A DNA stretch of 12,003 nucleotides, from assembly GCA_029933115.1 (NCBI GenBank), contig JAOZOT010000014.1:1-12003 (forward strand), in the 5' to 3' direction. A program made the position numbers and the translations under genes. Numbering within the stretch: position 1 is the stretch's first letter; each line of letters begins with the position of its first letter. Source of the DNA: Anaerolineae bacterium. Lineage in GTDB: Bacteria > Chloroflexota > Anaerolineae > E26-bin7. The notes under the pieces were generated by a model that saw only the letters and a program-made list of their open reading frames with translations, was not told where the DNA came from and made no database searches. Shown here in pieces: positions 5,716-12,003 of this stretch.

Positions 5716-6124
5716 GATGAGGCCCCAATTCCTTGACAGTCTCGACGAACTCGGTCACAATCTGTTGGAATCGGGCTCCTTCGGAGGCCGAAACCCAATC
5801 CACGTACAGTCGGGCCGGGTTGATGCCCAAATATCCCAGCATTTCTTTCAACAGGGCGAACCTCTTCTTGGCCCGATGGTTGCCGCTGATGTAGTGGCAA
5901 TCTCCTATATGGCAGCCCAACACCATCACTCCATCCACCCCGCCGGCCAGAGCTTTGATGACCCACTCCGGGGACACCCGCGCCGAGCACATCACCCGTA
6001 TGACCCGAAAGTCCGAAGGCATCTGCAAACGGGACACACCGGCCAGGTCGGCGCCGGCGTAGGAACACCAGTTGCAGCAGAAGGCGAGAATCTTGGGTTT
6101 GAAACCGTCCGCGCTTTTTTCCAT
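5699..6124 (-). CDS. mvhD: MvhD-family [2Fe-2S] iron-sulfur subunit
   Basis: A protein of 141 residues with all hallmarks of the MvhD/FrhD-delta family: FCCNWCSYAGADLAG (Cys16, Cys17, Cys20), the VMCSARV segment (Cys46), and GCHIGDCHYISGNHRA (Cys71, Cys76). In methanogens MvhD carries a [2Fe-2S] cluster and links the hydrogenase to HdrA. In sulfate reducers the same domain is fused to the C-terminus of QmoB. Here it follows the longer hdrA-like gene by 22 bases, so this HdrA-like protein plus MvhD corresponds to an unfused QmoB. No hydrogenase gene is present, so it must take electrons from, or give them to, another partner such as a dehydrogenase encoded elsewhere. The ATG start has a G-rich stretch (GGGGGGCG) close upstream. 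Confidence 0.92.
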   Translation of the reverse strand: MEKSADGFKPKILAFCCNWCSYAGADLAGVSRLQMPSDFRVIRVMCSARVSPEWVIKALAGGVDGVMVLGCHIGDCHYISGNHRAKKRFALLKEMLGYLGINPARLYVDWVSASEGARFQQIVTEFVETVKELGPHHGPEG

Positions 6125-6146
6125 TAACGCCCCCCACTTCTGGAGT

Positions 6147-7925
6147 TCAGGAACTCACCAGGGCTTCGACCATGCTCAGCACCTGCCGGTCGGTGAAGCC
6201 CCGCTGCTGCATGGCCCCGTTGGGGCAGGCCGCCACGCAGCTACCGCACCCTTTGCATTGGGTAGCGTTCACCCACGACTTCTGACCGTTCTCTCCGACC
6301 CGCAACTCGATGGCGCTGAAGGGGCACACCAGAACGCAGGTGCCGCATCCGGTGCAGAGGTGCTCGTCGGAGAAAGCGGTGATAGCCTCCACCTGCACAA
6401 AACCCTGTCGCATCGGGGTGGCCGCCTTGGCCGAGGCGGCGTAGGCCTGGGACACGCTCTCGATGATGTTGGAAGGATAACGGGCCGAGCCGCACAGGTA
6501 GATGCCGTCGGTGGCGAATTCAATAGGCCGTAGCTTGAGATGAGCCTCCAGGAAAAAGCCCTCGCTGCCCCGGGGCACCTTCAGCATCCTGGATAGCTTC
6601 TCGCTGTCGGGCTGCGGGACCAGCGGAGTGACCAGGACTACCAGGTCGGCCGGCAAAGTTAGTTCCTTGCCGATCAATTGGTGAAAGACTTTGACTTCTC
6701 TGGCCTGACGCACCCCGACGACCTCAGGGGGCCTGTCCAGGCTGTAGCGGATGAAGCGGACCCCCAGCTCCATAGCCCGCCGGTAATGCCTCTCGATGTG
6801 CTCTCCGTAGGCCATCACGTCGCGCTGGAGAATGTACACTTTGGCCCGGGGGTCTCGCTCTTTGATGAGCACCGCGTTCTTCAGGGCGGCGGTGCAGCAG
6901 AAACGCCCGCAGTAGGGTCGCTCGGCGATTCTGGCCCCGACGCAGTTGATCATGACCACGTTCCGCGGGAATTCAAACCCTTTCTTGAGCATCTCTTCCA
7001 GTTCCAGTGGGGTGACCACGTTGGGCAGCATCGGATAGCCATAATAACCGTAGGGTTTGAACTCTTGCGCACCCGTAGCCACGATCACTGTCCCTACTTC
7101 AAATTCAGCTTCTCGGTGCCCATTGGTCACCCGCACCTGGAAGTGGCCGATGAACCCCTCGACGCTTTCCACCTCGCTGCGCAGGTAGGTCGTGATGCGA
7201 GGGTGATTCTCCACCTGTTGGATCAAAGGGGCCAGGAACTCGCCGGCATCCTCGTAGGTGGGGAACACTTTGTTCACCCCACGCAGCAGACCGCCCAGTT
7301 CCGCTTCTCGCTCCACCAGATGTACCACAAAGCCCTGGTTGGCCAGATTCAGCGCCGCCGTCATGCCTGCCACACCGCCACCGATCACCAGGGCGGCCGG
7401 GTACACGTCGCTTTGAAACTCTTCCTGGGGCTCCAGGTAGCGGGCTTTGGCCACCCCCATGCGGACGAGAGCCTTGGCCTTCTCCGTCGCCTCATCTGGA
7501 GCGTGCATGTGAATCCAGGAACAGTGCTCGCGGATGTTGACGAACTCGAAGAGGTACTTGTTCAGACCGGCTTCCTCGCAGGCGCGCTTGAACAGGGGCT
7601 CGTGGGTGCGAGGGGTGCAGGAAGCCACAATCACCCGATTCAGCTTGTGCCTGACAATGCTTTCTTTAATTGAAGACAGCCCCTCTTCGGAGCAGGAGTA
7701 CATGTTGTCCTCAGCGTAGGCCACATCGGGGAGGGTGCGGGCGTATTCTACCACCTCCGGAACGCGCACCACCCCGCCGATGTTGTTGCCACAGTGACAG
7801 ACAAATACGCCTATTCTCGGTAGATCGCAATTGGCTCTCGCCGGATTGCCAAACCCAGCGGTTTGGCGGCGGATCTGGCGATCCCCCGCGAGCTTTTGTG
7901 ATCTACTTATGTGGGCTTTTTCCAC
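6147..7925 (-). CDS. hdrA: HdrA-like FAD protein with N-terminal domain and C-terminal 2x[4Fe-4S] (QmoB-like)
   Basis: A protein of 592 residues. After a ~36-residue extension comes the HdrA N-terminal domain: CHCGNNIGG (Cys43, Cys45), Cys78, SCTPRTHEPLF (Cys103) and NIREHCSW (Cys135), cysteines that can hold a cluster. The FAD/thioredoxin-reductase-like domain begins with VIGGGVAGMTAA at ~180 and contains INCVGAR and YCGRFCC, plus the HdrA signature FLEAHLKLRP at ~458. The C-terminal ferredoxin domain has C524xxC527xxC530xxxC534 and C557xxC560xxC563xxxC567. The inserted ferredoxin domain of methanogen HdrA, expected near residue 265, is absent; the chain runs straight from HFQVRVTNGHREAEF to VIVATGA. 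In HdrA this FAD is the proposed bifurcation site. The start is GTG 7925, chosen for AGGAG 9 nt upstream. It is followed closely by mvhD. The 269-bp gap before it is the largest inside the operon. Confidence 0.92.
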   Translation of the reverse strand: MEKAHISRSQKLAGDRQIRRQTAGFGNPARANCDLPRIGVFVCHCGNNIGGVVRVPEVVEYARTLPDVAYAEDNMYSCSEEGLSSIKESIVRHKLNRVIVASCTPRTHEPLFKRACEEAGLNKYLFEFVNIREHCSWIHMHAPDEATEKAKALVRMGVAKARYLEPQEEFQSDVYPAALVIGGGVAGMTAALNLANQGFVVHLVEREAELGGLLRGVNKVFPTYEDAGEFLAPLIQQVENHPRITTYLRSEVESVEGFIGHFQVRVTNGHREAEFEVGTVIVATGAQEFKPYGYYGYPMLPNVVTPLELEEMLKKGFEFPRNVVMINCVGARIAERPYCGRFCCTAALKNAVLIKERDPRAKVYILQRDVMAYGEHIERHYRRAMELGVRFIRYSLDRPPEVVGVRQAREVKVFHQLIGKELTLPADLVVLVTPLVPQPDSEKLSRMLKVPRGSEGFFLEAHLKLRPIEFATDGIYLCGSARYPSNIIESVSQAYAASAKAATPMRQGFVQVEAITAFSDEHLCTGCGTCVLVCPFSAIELRVGENGQKSWVNATQCKGCGSCVAACPNGAMQQRGFTDRQVLSMVEALVSS

Positions 7926-7934
7926 GCCGTCATT

Positions 7935-7939
7935 CTCCT
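7935..7939 (-). promoter_or_regulatory. Shine-Dalgarno site for the GTG start at 7925
   Basis: On the minus strand AGGAG lies 9 nt upstream of GTG 7925. An ATG that begins closer to it opens only an eight-codon frame ending in TAA, so the GTG is preferred. Confidence 0.65.
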
Positions 7940-8031
7940 AGCAAGTCCATCAAAATCTCTACCACCGTGCTGACGTAGTGGCATCTCCCCTTTACGTCCA
8001 AGTCGCTTCACTTCTGCCTGCCTTCTAAGGG

Positions 8032-8115
8032 GCTCTCTTCCGAGAGAGCGTTCGGTAATTGCAAGCTCGCGGTGGGCTGTCGTCCACCACTCGGAACGGC
8101 GGACTATCGTCCGCC
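8032..8115. repeat. Cluster of three 7-4-7 hairpins
   Basis: Three 18-nt units each form a 7-bp stem with a 4-nt loop: 8032-8049 (GCTCTCT, loop TCCG), 8071-8088 (GGTGGGC, loop TGTC, one G-T wobble) and 8098-8115 (GGCGGAC, loop TATC). The second and third are related in sequence. They differ at paired positions 3 and 16 in a way that keeps the pair (T-A against C-G), which suggests selection for the fold. No T-run follows on either strand, so they are not intrinsic terminators. A repeat-family origin or an mRNA processing or stability role is possible. Confidence 0.65.
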
Positions 8116-8194
8116 TGGAGCACTTTAGAGTGAATTCAAAACGAGTTTCCGAATGCCCTCTTCCGACTTTTCAAACAGGCTCTCAAGACGGACA

Positions 8195-9529
8195 TTACAA
8201 ACTTCCGCTCAAAAGTTCGGCCACCCTGGCCGCCACCCCCGAAGCCTGGATGACCGAATCGGGGATGTCTTGGGGAGTCTGGCAGAAGCCGCAAGCAAAG
8301 ACGCCGGGCACGTTGGTATCCACCGGATGGGACAACCTATCTGGAATGTCCACGAACCCAGCCTCATCCAGCTTCAAGCCCAGTTTCTCGGCGATTTCCC
8401 GGTGGCTGCTATGGGGAATCAGGGCCTGGCAAAGCACCACCAGTCCCACTTCCATGCTCGTCGCCCTGCGCACCGGATCTTCTGCCTCTGTGAGAACGGT
8501 CTCGTCGTACCAGACGATGGGGTTCCCGGTCTCGGGGTTCTCAGTTATCTTCCCCGGACGCCCCCTGACGTAGGCCACGCCGTACTCCTGTCTGGCCCTG
8601 GTGATATACTCCTGAAATCTCTTTCCCACAGCTCTCACGTCTGTGTAGAAAATGAAGGTCTTCAGGTTGGGGTAGTGTTCGTTGGCCAGGATAGCTTCTT
8701 TGGTGGCGTGCATACAGCACACGCTGGAGCAATAAAGGTTGTGGTGGACATCCCGCGAGCCGACGCATTGGATGAAGGCCAGGGTGTCGGGGACCTTGCC
8801 GTCAGACGGACGCCGCAGCTCCCCACCCGTGGGGCCGGAGGCCGAGATGAGCCGCTCGTACTCCAGCCCGGTGATGACATTGGCAAGCTGGCCGTAACCA
8901 TATTCTTTCAGCGGGGTAGGGTCATAGGGGTCAAAGCCTGTGGCCAGGACGATAGCTCCCACCCTCAGCGTCACGGTCTCCTCTTTCTGCTCAAAGTCTA
9001 TAGCCCCCGCCTGACAGGCTTGTTCACACAGGCGGCAGCGCCCCTTCTCCCTGGCCGTCAGATAGAGGCAGTTCTCCTCGTCAATGGTCATCTTGCGCGG
9101 GACGGCCTGCGGAAAAGGCAGGTAGATGGCCTTCCGCTTGTCGAGGCCCACGTTGAACTCGTTGGGCACTCGGCGCGGGCATTTCTCCACACATTCACCG
9201 CAGCCGGTACATTTGTCCACGTCAACGTAGCGGGGCTTCTTGAGCACCTTGACCCTGAAATCACCGGCCTGGCCCTTGACCTCCAGCACCTCTGAATAGG
9301 TGAGCAGGTTGACGTTCTCGTGCCCCGCACATTCAATCATTTTGGGGGCCAGAATGCAGATGGAGCAATCGTTGGTGGGAAAAGTCTTATCCAGTTGGGC
9401 CATCCGGCCACCGATGCTGGGCGTCCTTTCCACCAGGTGAACCCGAAAGCCCATGTTGGCCAGGTCAATGGAGGCCTGGATGCCCGCGATGCCGGCGCCG
9501 ATGACCAGAACCGCTTTTTTCCTCTTCAT
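8195..9529 (-). CDS. hdrA: Short HdrA-like FAD protein with inserted ferredoxin domain (QmoA-like)
   Basis: A protein of 444 residues that starts directly with the FAD-binding fold: VLVIGAGIAGIQAS at 7-20, then VERTPSIGGRMAQLDKTFP. DCSICILAPKM (Cys55, Cys58) follows. The inserted ferredoxin domain has C107xxC110xxC113xxxC117 and a second set at C154, C165, C168 and C172. The nucleotide-binding part continues with IQCVGSRD and YCSSVCC (Cys255, 267, 271, 272). Compared with full HdrA it lacks both the N-terminal CxCG domain and the C-terminal ferredoxin domain, and it ends at the FAD-closing helix (IQASGVAARVAELL). That layout, with the PTGGELRRPSDGK segment, is that of QmoA from sulfate reducers. 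It probably pairs with the longer HdrA-like protein as a heterodimer (inference). The ATG is 6 bases after the ferredoxin gene's stop with only a weak ribosome site, so translation is probably coupled. Confidence 0.92.
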   Translation of the reverse strand: MKRKKAVLVIGAGIAGIQASIDLANMGFRVHLVERTPSIGGRMAQLDKTFPTNDCSICILAPKMIECAGHENVNLLTYSEVLEVKGQAGDFRVKVLKKPRYVDVDKCTGCGECVEKCPRRVPNEFNVGLDKRKAIYLPFPQAVPRKMTIDEENCLYLTAREKGRCRLCEQACQAGAIDFEQKEETVTLRVGAIVLATGFDPYDPTPLKEYGYGQLANVITGLEYERLISASGPTGGELRRPSDGKVPDTLAFIQCVGSRDVHHNLYCSSVCCMHATKEAILANEHYPNLKTFIFYTDVRAVGKRFQEYITRARQEYGVAYVRGRPGKITENPETGNPIVWYDETVLTEAEDPVRRATSMEVGLVVLCQALIPHSSHREIAEKLGLKLDEAGFVDIPDRLSHPVDTNVPGVFACGFCQTPQDIPDSVIQASGVAARVAELLSGSL

Positions 9530-9535
9530 CCTTGC

Positions 9536-10015
9536 TCAGGCGAATCGGCTCATCAGTTCGGCGAACCTCAGGCCGGCGTCCCGCTTCTTCCTCAGGTTCA
9601 GCGTGCTGGCCGGCACGTATTGCAGCGCCTCCGGCTGGCAGAAACGGACGCAGGTGGGGTCGCCGTCACACAGGTCACATTTGACCACTCTTCTGGCCAC
9701 GGTGTCAATCCCCATGCCGCCGAAAGGACAGGCGGCCACGCACATTTTGCAGCCGATGCACAGATCATAGTCTATCACCACCCGACCCAACTCCTCGTCG
9801 CGGGAGATGGCGTCCTTGGGGCAGACGGCCATACAGGGCGGCGATTCGCACTGCTGGCAGATCATGGGCAGCGCAAAGCCTTCTGCCTCCCACTTGATAA
9901 CGTGAATCCTGGAGCGGGTGGGGTTGCTCACACCTTCGTGCTTGACCGAGCACACCATCTCACACGCCCGGCAGCCGGTGCACTTCTCCGAGTCCACGAG
10001 TAATATCTTCTGCAT
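9536..10015 (-). CDS. Four-cluster [4Fe-4S] ferredoxin subunit of AOR
   Basis: An electron-transfer subunit of 159 residues with sixteen cysteines in four sets, as in the polyferredoxin subunits of DmsB/HycB type and AorA of bacterial AORs: C12/15/18/22, C53/56/61/65, C86/89/92/96 and C113/116/122/126. Each can ligate a [4Fe-4S] cluster, giving a wire between the AOR [4Fe-4S] cluster and the flavoproteins. There is no signal peptide, which matches a cytoplasmic complex. AAGGAGG lies 11 nt before the ATG, a slightly long but good site. The gene sits 68 bases after AOR and 6 bases before the QmoA-like gene, exactly between the proteins it would connect. The basic C-terminal tail (NLRKKRDAGLRF) follows the last cluster. 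I assign it to AOR rather than to a Mo oxidoreductase because no other catalytic subunit is nearby. Confidence 0.9.
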   Translation of the reverse strand: MQKILLVDSEKCTGCRACEMVCSVKHEGVSNPTRSRIHVIKWEAEGFALPMICQQCESPPCMAVCPKDAISRDEELGRVVIDYDLCIGCKMCVAACPFGGMGIDTVARRVVKCDLCDGDPTCVRFCQPEALQYVPASTLNLRKKRDAGLRFAELMSRFA

Positions 10016-10083
10016 GGTGGGTAAAGCCTCCTTGAAAATAGGGAATAGCTCTTATCCGCGTCGCACGTCAACGGCAAGACCAC

Positions 10084-11988
10084 CTAGAGCTTATGGGACG
10101 GTTCTTTGTCCAGGCCCAGCTTCTCCAGCGTCTCTGGTCGGGGCACGCCGTTCTCGTCCCAGCCGTGAAGCTCGTAGTATTCGTCAATCATCTTCTTGAA
10201 CTTCTCGCGGTCGAGCTTTTTGCCCCGCACAATCGGCAGACCGACTGGAGTCGGCTCATCGAAGTAGCGGTCCACCAGCCAATCGTGCTCTCTGGTCAAT
10301 CCCTCACGGATGTTAAACAACCGCTCCATTGTATAGGCGCGATCCGCCACCTCCCAGATTTCCAGCGGTGACATTTCCAGGCCGGTGTTGTAGTAGAGCA
10401 GCTTGGAAAATTCGTCAAAGCTGAGCAAGTTGGGGCTGAGGAAGATGGTGTGATACTTGCAGATGCCCAGGCAATCCACAGCCTCGTAGACCATCTCCTG
10501 CCATTGCACCTGGCGGGGCTTGCCCTCATAGTCACTATAGTTGGAGGTGAGAGGGCCATCGTAGGGAGTAGGATTGCTGTAAATCTTGCGCAGCACAGGT
10601 TCGGGCAGGTGATAGAGGTCAATGGCCGGACGGCTCCGCAGGTGATCGGATCCCCGAGAACTGGTGGCGATACCCAGAGCCAGTGCCGGCGTAGGACGCT
10701 CATCCGAGTGCAGATTGCTCATGCCCTTGACCTGGATATTATACTTGAGAGAGTCCTTGCCGATCTTTGCGGCCGCCCGCAGGGGGCCTTCGGCCAGGAT
10801 GTCGCCCAGCCCCTTGCGTTCAGCTATGCGGTGGATCATCTCTATCACTGCCTCGTCGTTGCCCCACTCCAACTTCAAGCCGTCGGTATCCTCGTCGGTC
10901 AGGATGCCCTTTTCGTACAGCTCCATAGCCCAGGCGATCATGCTGCCGGTTTCCAGGGTATCGAGGCCGTAGGTATTGACCAGGTGATTGCCGACCAGAA
11001 TGGTGTTGAAGTTGTTGCAGCCCACCTCCATGCCAAAAGCGCCCTGGCTGGTATACTCCGGCCCCTGGGCATAAACCCCGGCGTAGGGTCCTTCTTTGAT
11101 GATATACTTGTGACGGCAGTGGATGACACAACCGAAGCACCCCTCGGTGCCAAAGGAGACCTCTTCGATGTGCTCGCACTCGATGTCCCCCCCTACAAGC
11201 TGGTTCAATTGAAAGTTCCGGCAACGGATGAGGCCCGTGCTGTTGGTCACTCCGTAGATGAACATGGTGCCCCATTTCTGCATGATCTGAGCGAACTTGG
11301 TTCTGTTCACTTTGTTGATCATCTGTTCATCGTATTCCAGAGCCTGCTCGGGGTGTTTGATCTCGATATCCATGGTGCCGCGCACGGCGATGGCCTTGAG
11401 GTTCTTGGAGCCCATCACTGCGCCCATGCCCGTTCGGCCGCCGGCATTCTTAAGGCCGGTCATCACGTTGGCAAAGCGCACCAATTTCTCGCCGGCCGGG
11501 CCGCAGCACAGGACCTTGACCTCTTCATCCCCTAACTCCTGGCGGATGCTTTCCTGAGTATCGAAGACACCCAGACCCCACAGATGGGAGGCGTCTCGGA
11601 CCTCAATTGCTCCGTCGTTGATCCAGAGGTAGACGGGCTTTTTGGCCTTGCCTTTGATCACCAGGTGGTCAAAGCCGGCCCACCGCAGTTCTGGAGCGAA
11701 AAAGCCCCCCATGTTGGTGCTGCCCACGAACCCCGTCAGGGGAGACTTGGCTGCCATGTGGGTGCGGGCCGAGGCCGACGCCAAAGTGCCAACCAGAATC
11801 CCGGCACTGACCAGGAACACGTTCTCGGGTCCCAGTGGATCAATGCCCTGCTTGGTGTGATTGTACAAGAGATACATATCCATACCCCGTCCCCCCAGAT
11901 ACAGCCTGCGCATCTCAAGAGGAATAGGGGCGGTTTCGACTTCTCCATTGGAAAGGTTTATATAAGCTATCTTGCGGTTGAGAGCCAT
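10084..11988 (-). CDS. aor: Tungsten-dependent aldehyde:ferredoxin oxidoreductase family enzyme
   Basis: A protein of 634 residues, about the usual AOR length. The family architecture is complete. The N-terminal pyranopterin-binding domain (YLGGRGMDMYLL; LASASARTHMAAKSPLTG; AGGRTGMGAVMGSKNLKA) is followed by the helical domains. Four cysteines for the [4Fe-4S] cluster are present: C284xxC287xxxC291 in GCFGCVIHC, and Cys510 in DCLGICKYH, which also supplies the Asp contacting the cofactor. Glu311 in GPEYTSQGAFG and His449 in RGSDHL occupy the positions of the Glu and His near tungsten in Pyrococcus AOR. The reaction is aldehyde + H2O to carboxylate with two low-potential electrons, or the reverse. 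The substrate cannot be read from sequence, and a benzoyl-CoA-reductase (BamB-like) activity is an alternative. AGGAGG 9 nt upstream fixes the start. It is the first gene visible in the operon; the promoter lies beyond 12003. Confidence 0.93.
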   Translation of the reverse strand: MALNRKIAYINLSNGEVETAPIPLEMRRLYLGGRGMDMYLLYNHTKQGIDPLGPENVFLVSAGILVGTLASASARTHMAAKSPLTGFVGSTNMGGFFAPELRWAGFDHLVIKGKAKKPVYLWINDGAIEVRDASHLWGLGVFDTQESIRQELGDEEVKVLCCGPAGEKLVRFANVMTGLKNAGGRTGMGAVMGSKNLKAIAVRGTMDIEIKHPEQALEYDEQMINKVNRTKFAQIMQKWGTMFIYGVTNSTGLIRCRNFQLNQLVGGDIECEHIEEVSFGTEGCFGCVIHCRHKYIIKEGPYAGVYAQGPEYTSQGAFGMEVGCNNFNTILVGNHLVNTYGLDTLETGSMIAWAMELYEKGILTDEDTDGLKLEWGNDEAVIEMIHRIAERKGLGDILAEGPLRAAAKIGKDSLKYNIQVKGMSNLHSDERPTPALALGIATSSRGSDHLRSRPAIDLYHLPEPVLRKIYSNPTPYDGPLTSNYSDYEGKPRQVQWQEMVYEAVDCLGICKYHTIFLSPNLLSFDEFSKLLYYNTGLEMSPLEIWEVADRAYTMERLFNIREGLTREHDWLVDRYFDEPTPVGLPIVRGKKLDREKFKKMIDEYYELHGWDENGVPRPETLEKLGLDKEPSHKL

Positions 11989-11997
11989 TTTGCGCTA

Positions 11998-12003
11998 CCT
12001 CCT
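11998..12003 (-). promoter_or_regulatory. Consensus Shine-Dalgarno site of the AOR gene
   Basis: A full AGGAGG on the minus strand lies 9 nt before ATG 11988. It is the strongest initiation site in the operon, in keeping with a highly made catalytic subunit. Confidence 0.75.

Larger units (their letters stand above)
7926..8194. other. Structured 269-bp gap between the two hdrA-like genes
   Basis: No gene is visible on either strand. The gap holds three short hairpins (8032-8049, 8071-8088, 8098-8115) and the ribosome binding site of the downstream gene. I found no T-run terminator and no convincing -35/-10 pair, so I assume the operon is transcribed through it. A weak internal promoter cannot be excluded. 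Confidence 0.6.

Noticed and set aside
8032..8115. CRISPR array or terminator interpretation of the hairpin cluster.
   Set aside because: There are only three units, not identical and unevenly spaced, with no spacers of uniform length and no T-runs.
8153..9295. Long open frame of 380 codons on the plus strand, antisense to the QmoA-like gene (similar ones at 6678-7673 and 10450-11535).
   Set aside because: These mirror GC-rich genes with clear family motifs on the other strand. Their translations show no recognisable domain, and they lack good ribosome binding sites. They are codon-bias shadows.

Overview
The window is GC-rich and bacterial in style, with Shine-Dalgarno sites and ATG, GTG and TTG starts. 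The large lipoprotein carries the Ala/Thr-rich linker after its lipobox and the CARDB modules often seen in Chloroflexota, Anaerolineae especially. A strictly anaerobic or facultative, probably environmental, member of that phylum is my best guess. It rests on style and gene content, not on a marker gene.

Layout. Positions 9-3455 carry two exported proteins on the plus strand. The first is a 680-residue modular lipoprotein (LamG-like, Ig-like, FN3, two CARDB). The second is a transglutaminase-like protein with an intact Cys-His-Asp triad. The 528 bases between their coding regions hold no gene, but contain a GC-rich stem-loop repeat region and a detached 126-bp near-copy of part of the first gene's FN3 domain.

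Positions 3531-12003 hold one long minus-strand operon, convergent with the first block and closed by a clear intrinsic terminator. In transcription order it encodes: a tungsten-type aldehyde:ferredoxin oxidoreductase (AOR); a four-cluster [4Fe-4S] ferredoxin subunit; a short HdrA/QmoA-like flavoprotein; a longer HdrA/QmoB-like flavoprotein; an MvhD-type [2Fe-2S] protein; a PaaI-type hotdog thioesterase; a dicluster [4Fe-4S] protein; an HdrC-like dicluster protein with an extra Cys-rich tail; and a MoaD/ThiS-type sulfur carrier ending in Gly-Gly.

How the genes fit together (inference). AOR exchanges electrons between an aldehyde/carboxylate pair, or another low-potential couple, and the four-cluster ferredoxin. 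The two FAD proteins have complementary modules: one has the inserted ferredoxin domain and lacks both ends, the other has both ends and lacks the insert. With MvhD and HdrC they resemble a soluble counterpart of QmoABC joined to AOR, plausibly a flavin-based electron-bifurcating or electron-transfer complex. No HdrB, hydrogenase, NuoEF-like or membrane subunit is present here, so the second redox partner is unknown. The MoaD-like protein probably serves the pyranopterin cofactor, and the thioesterase hints at a CoA-thioester substrate. Two structured noncoding insertions break the otherwise tight operon: a 96-bp element with 12-bp inverted ends, and a cluster of three 18-nt hairpins between the two hdrA-like genes.
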